Source: Natranaeroarchaeum sp042663585
GTDB taxonomy: Archaea > Halobacteriota > Halobacteria > Halobacteriales > Natronoarchaeaceae
NCBI RefSeq assembly: GCF_042663585.1
Contig: NZ_JBHTAN010000006.1
Coordinates: 1,612,001-1,676,000 of the forward strand
Direction of reading: 5' to 3'
DNA: 64,000 nucleotides
Below are positions 39,944 to 48,522 of the stretch, piece after piece. A program made the position numbers and the translations under genes. Numbering within the stretch: position 1 is the first letter of the stretch; each line of letters opens with the position of its first letter. A model generated the notes under the pieces. That model was not told where the DNA came from. It searched no databases and was given only the letters and a program-made list of their open reading frames with translations.

Positions 39944-40714
39944 ATGCCGCAGATCGTCGATCTCTTCGTCTACCCGGTCAAGTCTCTCGACGCGACACGC
40001 GTCGAGTCGGCAGGCCTCCGCGCGAGCGGCGCGCTCGATGGCGACCGGCAGTACGCCATCGTCGACGCCGAGCGCGACTACGTCAACGGTAAGCGCGAAC
40101 CGGCAGTCCATCGCCTCGACTCGGCGTTCGATCCGGATACGCGCGCGCTGACGATCAGTGTGCCCGACCGAGACGCCGAGACGTTCAGTCTCGACGCCGA
40201 ACGCGGATCGCTGAACGCGTGGCTCTCGGAGTATTTCGACTACCCGGTGAGCGTGATCCGTGACCCGACCGGGATGCCCGACGACACCGACGCCGCCGGG
40301 CCGACGGTCATCAGTCGGGAGACGATCAATGCCGTCGCGGGCTGGTTCGACGGGATCGGCCCCACGGAAATGCGTCGCCGTCTCCGCCCGAACGTCGTGA
40401 TCGAGGCGGGCGAGTCGTTCTGGGAGGATCGGCTGTACGCCGACCGGGACTCGGTCGTTCCGTTCCGCATGGGAGAGGCCACGCTCGCGGGCGTCAACCC
40501 CTGCCAGCGCTGTGTCGTCCCGACGCGCGACCCCGATACCGGCGCGGAGACCGAGGGCTTTCGTGAACGGTTCGTCGAGCGGCGAAAGGCGACGCTCCCC
40601 GGGTGGGTCGACCGTGACTGGTACGACCACTACTTCCGTCTGATGGTGAACACGCGGGTCGACAGCGAGGAGAGCCTTCGCGTCGGCGACGAGGTGTCCG
40701 TTCTGGACGATTGA
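39944..40714 (+). CDS. MOSC-domain protein with N-terminal beta-barrel
   Basis: A 256-residue protein of the YcbX/mARC type. It begins MPQIVDLFVYPVKSL (MOSC_N barrel) and has MRRRLRPNVVIE. The molybdenum-ligand Cys region is NPCQRCVVPTRDPDTG. Relatives bind Mo cofactor and reduce N-hydroxylated compounds, or transfer sulfur. No ferredoxin domain is fused, unlike YcbX, so the electron donor must be separate. It is divergent from the ABC operon and ends 36 bases from the convergent oxidoreductase gene. Confidence 0.88.
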   Translation: MPQIVDLFVYPVKSLDATRVESAGLRASGALDGDRQYAIVDAERDYVNGKREPAVHRLDSAFDPDTRALTISVPDRDAETFSLDAERGSLNAWLSEYFDYPVSVIRDPTGMPDDTDAAGPTVISRETINAVAGWFDGIGPTEMRRRLRPNVVIEAGESFWEDRLYADRDSVVPFRMGEATLAGVNPCQRCVVPTRDPDTGAETEGFRERFVERRKATLPGWVDRDWYDHYFRLMVNTRVDSEESLRVGDEVSVLDD

Positions 40715-40750
40715 TCGCTGCACTTGCGTGGCAGTCGCTTCTCGTCGATC

Positions 40751-42160
40751 CTACTCGATCGCTGCACTCGCCTCCCGGAGCAAGCCGTCGATGATCTCCG
40801 GCGTGGTCGGATGATACGAGCGGTCGGGGATCTCTCGGACGTCCAGACCCATCTCGACGGCCACCTGCATCGTCTTGGCCATCACGTCGGCGTGGTAGTG
40901 AAGCCCCTGATAGCCCAGGACAGTGCCGTCTGTCCCGACGACCAGCGTTGCCAGCCCCTCCGAGACGGCGTTCGTTTTGAATACGCCGTCGTCGCTGGCC
41001 TCTCGCGTCACCGCGACGTGATCGATCCCGGCGGCCTCGGCGCTCTCCGCCGAGTGGCCGACCCGGGCGTATGGGTAGACGCCAAGCCCGGAGAAGACGA
41101 CGTGGTGGTGGACGTTCTCGTACGGTTCCGTCGGGTCCCCCCGGGAGTGCGCGAGGATGTTCTCCGCGGCTTTGAACCCCTGTTCCTTGGCGACGTGCAG
41201 AATCGGCTCGTGACCGTTAACGTCGCCGACGACGAACGTCTGCGGATCCGTCTCCGATTGCATCGTATCCCGAACCCAGCCGGGCCCCGGATCGAGTACG
41301 GTGTTTTCGAGTCCGAGTCGGTCCAGTGCTGGCTGGCGGCCGGTGAACAGGAACAGTTCGTCGGCCTCGATACTCTCGCTCGATACCGGTTCGTGAGGCG
41401 GTTCGTGATCGATGTGCAGTCGAACACGACCGTTGTCGGTCGGTTCTACCCGTCGCTCGTAGCTGTGTGTCCGGACGTCGATGTCGAAGTTCTCCTCGTA
41501 GATGTCGAGTATCCGCGGGCCGTAGTCGGCGTCGGCTTCGTCGAGCGGCGCGGCGTCGTGCTCGATCACCGTCAGATCGGTCCCGCCGGCCTCCGCGATA
41601 TACGGAACGAGTTCGAGGCCCACGTAGCCAAAGCCCATGACGACTGCTGAGTCGGGGAACTCGGTGGCGTCCAGCGCGTCGGCGCTCGTCGAGTAGTCGA
41701 CCGCGTCGATGCCCGGAATATCGGGGACGTTGACCGTCGATCCCGTCGCGATGACGAGGTAATCCGGCTCGATGATCCGGTCGGCCACCTCGATCACACG
41801 GTCATCGACCAATCGGGCGGTATCGTGGATGAACTCGACGCTGTCACGTTCAGCGAGGTCCTCGACTGCGGCACGGCGGTGCTCGGCGAAGCTAAGAGTG
41901 TGCTCGTTCTTGGTGGCGACGACCCGGTCGATATCTATCTCGGGCGTGCCCCGAACACGGTCGTCGTGGTCCGCTTTGAACCGGGCCGCACCGGCCGACA
42001 GAACTTCTTTGGAGGGCATACAGCCACGGAGAATGCAGAGTCCGCCGCCCGGGTCGCCGTCGTCGATCAGCGTGAGTTCGATATCCTCGACGTCTGCAAG
42101 ATCACCAGCGACTGCGACACCGGCGCTGCCGTACGCGCCGACGATCGCTACGTGTACCAT
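40751..42160 (-). CDS. Flavin-dependent pyridine nucleotide-disulfide oxidoreductase (dihydrolipoamide dehydrogenase-like)
   Basis: A 469-residue class I FAD enzyme. It has the FAD motif VAIVGAYGSAGVAVAG, the redox-active pair CILRGC (in GGGLCILRGCMPSK), the NAD(P) motif AVVMGFGYVGLELVPY and the C-terminal dimer domain, in which the HxxxxE region is replaced by HYHADVMAKTMQ. The C-terminal Glu partner of the usual active-site His is therefore not obvious, so the substrate could differ from lipoamide (mercuric, thioredoxin-like or bis-gamma-glutamylcystine reductases are related). The start is MVHVAIVG. Confidence 0.82.
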   Translation of the reverse strand: MVHVAIVGAYGSAGVAVAGDLADVEDIELTLIDDGDPGGGLCILRGCMPSKEVLSAGAARFKADHDDRVRGTPEIDIDRVVATKNEHTLSFAEHRRAAVEDLAERDSVEFIHDTARLVDDRVIEVADRIIEPDYLVIATGSTVNVPDIPGIDAVDYSTSADALDATEFPDSAVVMGFGYVGLELVPYIAEAGGTDLTVIEHDAAPLDEADADYGPRILDIYEENFDIDVRTHSYERRVEPTDNGRVRLHIDHEPPHEPVSSESIEADELFLFTGRQPALDRLGLENTVLDPGPGWVRDTMQSETDPQTFVVGDVNGHEPILHVAKEQGFKAAENILAHSRGDPTEPYENVHHHVVFSGLGVYPYARVGHSAESAEAAGIDHVAVTREASDDGVFKTNAVSEGLATLVVGTDGTVLGYQGLHYHADVMAKTMQVAVEMGLDVREIPDRSYHPTTPEIIDGLLREASAAIE

Positions 42161-42249
42161 ACCCGACAACGGGTCGGGACGGTTTTAGTGTTTGCTCCGG
42201 TGAGACGGATCGGTGCACAACCGATAGAGACGCTCAGGACCTCGCAGTG

Positions 42250-43203
42250 TCACCGCGAGATTTCTTCCATGTCGTCGCCGATCACGGACTCGACTTCGCT
42301 TTTCGTCACCGTAGCGATGTCGCCCGCGATCGTCCGCTTGAGGGAGGCAGTCGCCGCGCCGTATCTCATCGCTCGCGTTACCCCGTCGCCTGCGAGGCGC
42401 CGGGCGAGAAAGGCGCCGACGAACGCGTCGCCGGTCCCGATGGCGTCGTGAGTGTCCGCATCGTAGATATCCTGCTCGTGGACGGTGTTGTCGTGCCAGG
42501 CCAGCGAGCCACGTTCGCCGTTCGTGACGATCACCGTCTGCAGGTTGTACTCCGCCGCCAGATGGTGGGCCAGTTGGCGCGGGTCCCGTTCGTAGTTCAG
42601 GACTGTCTGGGCATCACGGAACGGGATCACCAGAATGTCGACGGCCGGGAACAGCCGCGTCAGCGTCTGTCGGGCTTCATCGGGCGACCACAGGCTCGAC
42701 CGGTAGTTGACGTCGAAAGCCGTCTTCGTACCCGCTTCCTTGGCTACTTTCAGTAACTGTGCGGTCGTCTCCCTGAGTTGGTTCGAGAGCGCCGGCGTGA
42801 TACCGCTCGTGTAGAACAGTCGAGCGTTCCGGATCGCGGCGAGGTTCAGTTCCTGCGGTTGAGTCGTCTGGACCGCTGCCCCCTGTCGGTCGTAGATGAC
42901 CTTGGTCCCCCGTGGATCGCCGCCATACTCCAGGTAGTAGGTCCCCTGTCGCCCACCGTCGCTCCATACGACGTCCACATCGAGTCCGTGCTGTCGTAGT
43001 CCCGAAACGACTCGGCGGCCGAGCGGTGAGTCCGGTACCTTCGAGAGCCACGTCGCGACGGCACCCAGCCGTTCCGCGGTAATCGCGACGTTGCTCTCGG
43101 CGCCCGCGGCACGAAATTCTAGTTCACGAGCCGTCTCGACGCGCTCGCCCTGTGGGGGCGAGAGCCGAAGCATCGTTTCGCCAAACGTGACGAGATCACT
43201 CAT
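42250..43203 (-). CDS. kdgK: 2-keto-3-deoxygluconate kinase (PfkB family)
   Basis: A 317-residue sugar kinase. It opens MSDLVTFGETMLRLSPPQGE and has the substrate-binding AGAESNVAITAERLG, a kinase DVNYRSSLWSP segment and the C-terminal PfkB signature DAIGTGDAFVGAFLA with the catalytic Asp. The closest familiar group is haloarchaeal KDG kinase of the semi-phosphorylative Entner-Doudoroff pathway. PfkB members act on many sugars, so substrate is a family inference. It stands alone, 89 bases upstream of the oxidoreductase gene on the same strand. Confidence 0.85.
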   Translation of the reverse strand: MSDLVTFGETMLRLSPPQGERVETARELEFRAAGAESNVAITAERLGAVATWLSKVPDSPLGRRVVSGLRQHGLDVDVVWSDGGRQGTYYLEYGGDPRGTKVIYDRQGAAVQTTQPQELNLAAIRNARLFYTSGITPALSNQLRETTAQLLKVAKEAGTKTAFDVNYRSSLWSPDEARQTLTRLFPAVDILVIPFRDAQTVLNYERDPRQLAHHLAAEYNLQTVIVTNGERGSLAWHDNTVHEQDIYDADTHDAIGTGDAFVGAFLARRLAGDGVTRAMRYGAATASLKRTIAGDIATVTKSEVESVIGDDMEEISR

Positions 43204-43378
43204 GGCTCGGCCAACGACCGGACGTAGTATAAGTTCACCTACTCACGAAAACTCGGAGGGGCGGCTCACCACCCGACAGGGTTGACCAGTGGAGAGCCGG
43301 CGCGGCGCAGTGGACACCACCGCACTTTGATTACCGACCGCCATTGCTATATGCTTTGTGCCCTAGTAACACGGTTTC

Positions 43379-45553
43379 CTAGCCAGCGTGGCCCGGATAG
43401 TCCCGCTCGAATCTGTCCTCCAGTTCCTCGCCGTCGATTTCGATGACGACCGGCCGGCCATGCGGGCAGGCGTAGGGGTTCTCACAGTCGTCGAGTCGTT
43501 CGAGCAGGTCCATCACCGACCCCTCCTGCAGTGAGGTGTTGCCCGTGATCGAGGGGTAGCACGCCAGATCCGCGATGAAGCCGTCCGCGAGCGACTCGAC
43601 GGCCTGTTCACCCGCGCTCTCGTCGGCGTCGATGACCGACGACAGGACGTCCCGGAGCCGTTCGGGTGCGAGCGTCTCGTCGAGCACCGTCGGTACCGTC
43701 GTCACGCTGACGGTTCGGCCCTCCCGGTTCGCGTAGAAGCCGAGCGACGCCAGCGCCTCCTGATACGCGTCGAACAGCGCCGATTCCCCCGCCGTCAGTT
43801 CGATCTCGACGGGCTGAGCGAGCGACTGAGCTGTCGTATCGCCAGCAAACGCCTCCTGCAGGCGCTCGTAGTTCACCCGCTCGTCGGCGGCGTGCTGGTC
43901 GATCAGCACCAGTCCGTTGTCGGTCTCGGCGACGATGTATGTCCCGTGTAGCTGACCGAGCACTCGCAGTCGTGGCAGGCTACCGTAGGACGCCTCGGCG
44001 GTGGCGAGGTCGCCCGACAGGGTCTCCTGATCGTGTGGGCCGGTGAACTTCGATGCTGGGGCAGTAGCGCCGCTGTCGGCTGTATGGGTCGGCGCTCCAG
44101 TTGATCCGTCTCTGGCACTACGATCCTCACTCTGTCGGGGGGTCGTGTCGGTTGTTGACGTCGAATCGCTGACCTTCGCCGACTCGCTCCGTGCTGTCGA
44201 ATCTCGGGAGCCAGACGTGGAATCGGTCCGAGTTCGGTCCGTCGGGGGATCGGTCGACTCCGAGGCCGTCGCGTTCGCTCCCGAGTCGGGGGTATCGGTT
44301 GTGGCGCCGGCACCGGTCGGCTCCGACGATTCGGACTGGTGCGAACCGGCGCTGCTCGACGCCGAAGTGGAATCGCTCGACGCCGATGTCGAGTCGGCGG
44401 ATGCCCGAGGTCCGGCGTCCTCGCTATCCCCGCCGTCGGCGTCCGAAAGCGTCGACGCCGACCCCGGATCGACCTCCGTCTCGTCGGGTGCGGATCGCCC
44501 TCTGGGTGCCGAGGATCGGACCAGACCGTGGTCCAGCAGGGCGTCCTCGACGGCCGTTCGTAGCTGTCGTTTGAATCCGGCCTCGTCGTCGAAGCGAACC
44601 TCCATTTTGCGCGGGTGGACGTTGACATCGACCGTCTCGGCCGGAACCGAGAGGTCGAGCACGACGAAGGGGTACCGGCCGTTGCCCAACTGGCCGTCGT
44701 AGGCGTCCATGATCGCCTCGCGCGCCGCGCCGGAGGTGACGTAGCGGCCGTTGATGAACGTCGAGACGTACTCACGGGTGCTCCGGTTGGTTTCGGGATG
44801 GCTGACGTAGCCGCTGATTCCGTCGAGGGGCCCCTCGGGGAACTCGGAGCCAACCGCGGGTTCGGCATCGACGTCGATCATGGCCGTGGCGACGTCTTTC
44901 CCGTAGACGGAGAGGAGCGTCGACTGGAGGTCGCCGCGGCCCGTCGTCGAGAACACCTCGCGGCCGTCGTGTTCGAGCGAGACGGCCACGTCGGGGTTCG
45001 CCAGCGCGTACTGCGTGACGACGCGGTTGACGTGGGTGAACTCCGTGGTGTCGGTCTTGAGGTACTTCTTCCGGGCGGGCGTGTTGAAAAAGAGATCCGT
45101 AACTTCGACGGTCGTTCCCTCGGGACAGCCTGCCGGTTCGACGGACTCGACCTCGCCGTCGGCGTAGGTGAGTCGGGTGCCTGCACCCTCTTCGCCCCGC
45201 GGTTTGGTCGTGATCGCTAGCCGGGCGACCGCACCGATGGTGTGCAGGGCCTCGCCCCGGAAGCCAAGGGTGGCGACGCCCGCCTCCAGATCCGAGACGT
45301 CGTCGATTTTGCTCGTCGTATGCTCGCGGACCGCGGCGCGGACGTCGGCCTCGCTCATCCCCCTCCCGTCGTCCCGGACGCGGATGGACTCGGTGCCGCC
45401 CGCCTCGACCGAGACGTCGATGCGCGAGGCGTCGGCGTCGAGACTGTTCTCGACCAACTCTTTGACGGCGGACGCGGGCCGCTCGACGACCTCGCCCGCA
45501 GCGATCCGCTGGACGGTGCGTTCGTCTAACTGCTTGATCTCCGTGTCTGTCAT
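43379..45553 (-). CDS. mutL: DNA mismatch repair protein MutL
   Basis: A 724-residue protein. The N-terminal GHKL ATPase has KELVENSLDADA, VRDDGRGMSEAD and LGFRGEALHTIG. The middle, about residues 340-520, is a long Ser/Thr/Asp/Glu linker. The C-terminal dimer domain has the metal-dependent endonuclease motif DQHA(x2)E(x4)E in LIDQHAADERVNYERL and the CPHGRP motif, so this MutL should nick DNA itself, which fits the absence of MutH and Dam in archaea. It lies 90 bases downstream of mutS on the same strand and is probably cotranscribed. Confidence 0.95.
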   Translation of the reverse strand: MTDTEIKQLDERTVQRIAAGEVVERPASAVKELVENSLDADASRIDVSVEAGGTESIRVRDDGRGMSEADVRAAVREHTTSKIDDVSDLEAGVATLGFRGEALHTIGAVARLAITTKPRGEEGAGTRLTYADGEVESVEPAGCPEGTTVEVTDLFFNTPARKKYLKTDTTEFTHVNRVVTQYALANPDVAVSLEHDGREVFSTTGRGDLQSTLLSVYGKDVATAMIDVDAEPAVGSEFPEGPLDGISGYVSHPETNRSTREYVSTFINGRYVTSGAAREAIMDAYDGQLGNGRYPFVVLDLSVPAETVDVNVHPRKMEVRFDDEAGFKRQLRTAVEDALLDHGLVRSSAPRGRSAPDETEVDPGSASTLSDADGGDSEDAGPRASADSTSASSDSTSASSSAGSHQSESSEPTGAGATTDTPDSGANATASESTDPPTDRTRTDSTSGSRDSTARSESAKVSDSTSTTDTTPRQSEDRSARDGSTGAPTHTADSGATAPASKFTGPHDQETLSGDLATAEASYGSLPRLRVLGQLHGTYIVAETDNGLVLIDQHAADERVNYERLQEAFAGDTTAQSLAQPVEIELTAGESALFDAYQEALASLGFYANREGRTVSVTTVPTVLDETLAPERLRDVLSSVIDADESAGEQAVESLADGFIADLACYPSITGNTSLQEGSVMDLLERLDDCENPYACPHGRPVVIEIDGEELEDRFERDYPGHAG

Positions 45554-45643
45554 GGTGTGTTCGGCGCCGCAAGCGCGGCGTCGTTCGTTGCCAGATTCCT
45601 ACTCACTGGCCCCTCAAGAACCCTGTTGCTTGACGAACTCGCC

Positions 45644-48346
45644 TCAGTCGTCGAGTCGCTCGCGCCATTCCTGGACTGCGCCCATCAACTCTATCGGCGA
45701 CGTTTCGGCGATATCGACGTCGCTCAGTTCGTCGAGCACGGCGGCGGCGTCGTCGCCGAACTCGTCGGTGATCGGGTCGACTTCACTGGTACCGCCGGCG
45801 GCGGAGCCCTCGGCGTCCTCGGCGTTCCCCGCGTCAGGGTCGCTACCGCCGTCTGCCGACGCCGTCGTCATCTGTCCGCTTCCCACGTCGAAGACGACCT
45901 GTTTCGTCCCGCCGCCCGACCCCCCGCCTTTCGCTTCGATAGCCTTCTCGTCGCGCAGGCGCTGGAGGACGGTCTTCGATCGGTCGACGACCGGTTCGGG
46001 AACGCCCGCCAGTCCGGCGACGTGGATCCCGTAACTCCGGTCGGTTGGGCCGTCCCGCACTGTCCGGAGGAAGGTGACCTCGCCGTCGCGTTCGTCCGCC
46101 GCGATGTGGACGTTCGCCACCCGGTCGAGATGGTCCGCGAGCGTCGTCAGTTCGTGGTAGTGCGTCGCAAACAGCGTTCGGGCGTGAACCTCGTTGTGCA
46201 GGTACTCGGTGGCCGCCCACGCGATGGAGATGCCGTCGTAGGTCGCAGTTCCACGTCCCACCTCGTCGAGGATGACCAGTGACTCCTCGGTTGCGGAGTG
46301 GAGTATCTTCGAGAGTTCCTGCATCTCGACCATGAACGTCGAGCGCCCCTGCGCCAACTCGTCTAACGCGCCGACCCGCGTGTAGATGCCGTCGACTAAC
46401 CCGACCGTCGCCGATGTGGCCGGGACGAAGCTTCCGATCTGCGCGAGCAGGACGATCAGCGCCGTCTGTCGCATGTACGTCGATTTGCCGGACATGTTGG
46501 GGCCGGTAACGATCAGGAACGCGCGGTCGTCCGATAGCGTGAGATCGTTCGGGACGAAGTCGGTCGTCTGCTCGACGACGGGGTGTCGGCCCGCGTCGAT
46601 ATCGATGCCCTCGCTCGGCGCAGCGAGCGTCGGTCGGGTCCAATCGTTCTCGACGGCGTGGACCGCGAGACTCGCGAGGACGTCTATCTCCGCGAGCGTC
46701 CGCCCGACGTCCTGCAGCGTCTCGGCGCAGTCGGCGACCGTCTCGCGCAGGTCACAGAACAGTTCGTACTCCAACTCGCCGCGGCGTTCCTCGACCCGCA
46801 TGATCTCGCGTTCGCGCTCCGCGAGTTCGTCGGTGCGGAACCGTTCGGAGTTTTTCAGCGTCTTGACGTTCTCGTAGTGCTCTGGCGCGTCGTCGGCCGC
46901 CGACTTGCCGATTTGGATGTAGTAGCCGTCGGTCTTGTTCCGCCCGACGCTGACGTGTCGGAGGTCGTACTGCCGTCGCTCGCGTTCCTCCAGACTGTCG
47001 AACCACTGTTCGAGTTCCGCGTGGCGCTCGATCAGTTCGTCCAGTTCCTCGTCGTAGCCGCGAGTCAGCAATCTCCCCTCCTGGACCGTACTCGGTGGGT
47101 CTGGCGCGAGCGCCTCGTCGAGCGTCTCGCGTAGTTCGGCGGCCCGCTTGCAGTCCGGCCGCTCGACGATGCTTTCCAGTGGCGTCCCGGTCAGCCGTGG
47201 GGCGTTCTCGATGCTCTCCTCGACGGCGGGCAGGACGGCGAGCGTATCCCGAACCGCCAGCAGATCCCGGGCGTCGGCGCTCCCTGAAGTCGCTTTGCTC
47301 GCCAGGCGCTCCAGATCGTAGGCGCCGTCGAGTTGCTCTCGTAATTCTTCGCGTGCGAGCGCGGCCTCGGTCAGTGCCTCGACGGACGCCAGGCGCTTGT
47401 CGAGCACGTCGCCGGACTGGCGTGGGCGCTGGAGCCACGACTTGAGCGTCCGCCCGCCCGGACTGGTGACGGTGTGATCGAGGACGGCGTACAGCGAGCC
47501 ATCGGTCCCACCCTGCATCGTCTCGGTGAGTTCGAGGTTGCGCTGGGTCGTCGCGTCGAGTTCGGCGAACTCCGTGTCGCCGTAGCGCTGGAGTCGTGTT
47601 ATCGACGCCAGTAGTCCGGTACCGGTCTCCTCGACGTAATCGACGATGGCCCCGGCGGCCGCTATCGTCGCACTCGCCTCGACGCCGACGCTATCGAGGC
47701 TCTCCGCGCCGAACTGCTCGATCAGGGCGTGTCTCGCGTGGCCCGGCGCGAACGCGCCCGACTCGTGGAGCGTGAGCGTCGCGTCGGTCCGGTCGCGAAC
47801 CGTCGCGACGAGGTCGTCGTCCTCCCGAACCGTCGGCCCCGGGAGTACTTCGACGGGGTCGAACCGGTAGAGTTCGGTGAGTGCCCCGTCGCGGGCGTCC
47901 TCGCCATCGACCGTCGTCACGGAGAACTGCCCGGTCGTGACGTCCGCGAAGGCGAGACCGTAGACGCCGTCGTCGAGGACCAGTCCTGCGACGTACCGGG
48001 CGTCGGCATCGGTCACGTCGAGCAGTGTCCCCGGGGTGACGACGCGCGTTATCTCGCGGACGTGGCCGGATTCGGTCTCGCGCTGGTCCGCGACGGCGAC
48101 GCGATAGCCGCGTTCGACGAGCGCCTTGAGATAGGGGGTTAGCTCCGAGACAGGAACGCCGGCCATCGGATATTTGACGCCGGCAGAGGACTTCTTCGAC
48201 GTCTTGAGATCCAGTTCCTCGCCGACCGTCTCGGCGTCGCCGTCGAAAAACTCGTAGAAATCGCCGACCTGCATCGCGAGAATGTCGGCATCACTGTCGG
48301 CTTTCAGTGACTTGAACTCGCCGACGATCCCTTCGGCTTCGGTCAT
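45644..48346 (-). CDS. mutS: DNA mismatch repair protein MutS
   Basis: A 900-residue MutS1-type protein. Mismatch wedge FxE is FYE (residues 30-32, in MQVGDFYEFFDG). The connector, lever and clamp regions are followed by the ATPase with Walker A GPNMSGKSTYMRQ, Walker B SLVILDEVGRGTATYDG and the His switch ATHYHELT. The C-terminus ends in a Gly/Asp-rich stretch and a helical tetramerisation segment. It scans for base mismatches and recruits MutL, encoded directly downstream. TATTTTATTC (48369-48378 on the minus strand) lies about 28 bases before the start. Confidence 0.97.
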   Translation of the reverse strand: MTEAEGIVGEFKSLKADSDADILAMQVGDFYEFFDGDAETVGEELDLKTSKKSSAGVKYPMAGVPVSELTPYLKALVERGYRVAVADQRETESGHVREITRVVTPGTLLDVTDADARYVAGLVLDDGVYGLAFADVTTGQFSVTTVDGEDARDGALTELYRFDPVEVLPGPTVREDDDLVATVRDRTDATLTLHESGAFAPGHARHALIEQFGAESLDSVGVEASATIAAAGAIVDYVEETGTGLLASITRLQRYGDTEFAELDATTQRNLELTETMQGGTDGSLYAVLDHTVTSPGGRTLKSWLQRPRQSGDVLDKRLASVEALTEAALAREELREQLDGAYDLERLASKATSGSADARDLLAVRDTLAVLPAVEESIENAPRLTGTPLESIVERPDCKRAAELRETLDEALAPDPPSTVQEGRLLTRGYDEELDELIERHAELEQWFDSLEERERRQYDLRHVSVGRNKTDGYYIQIGKSAADDAPEHYENVKTLKNSERFRTDELAEREREIMRVEERRGELEYELFCDLRETVADCAETLQDVGRTLAEIDVLASLAVHAVENDWTRPTLAAPSEGIDIDAGRHPVVEQTTDFVPNDLTLSDDRAFLIVTGPNMSGKSTYMRQTALIVLLAQIGSFVPATSATVGLVDGIYTRVGALDELAQGRSTFMVEMQELSKILHSATEESLVILDEVGRGTATYDGISIAWAATEYLHNEVHARTLFATHYHELTTLADHLDRVANVHIAADERDGEVTFLRTVRDGPTDRSYGIHVAGLAGVPEPVVDRSKTVLQRLRDEKAIEAKGGGSGGGTKQVVFDVGSGQMTTASADGGSDPDAGNAEDAEGSAAGGTSEVDPITDEFGDDAAAVLDELSDVDIAETSPIELMGAVQEWRERLDD

Positions 48347-48368
48347 GCTCGTAGCACGTCCTCTCGCG

Positions 48369-48378
48369 AATAAAATAC
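48369..48378 (-). promoter_or_regulatory. TATA box of mutS
   Basis: TATTTTATTC read on the minus strand, centred about 28 bases upstream of the mutS ATG; leaderless mutS-mutL transcript likely. Confidence 0.5.
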
Positions 48379-48522
48379 TGCGGGTTTGCCCCGATCCATT
48401 GGATCAACCAGTCGTCTGTGCTGGCCGACCGCTGTTGCCGGTTTATTACTATTAATTATTGATACTGTCCTGTCGGTAAATAATGAATGAACTTATATTA
48501 CTTCAGAGAATTGGTGACCAGT

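Noticed and set aside
48487..48522. The earlier ATG as transducer start
   Set aside because: The downstream ATG at 48523 has a GGTGA ribosome site at good spacing and gives the usual N-terminus of haloarchaeal transducers; the earlier one remains a weaker alternative.
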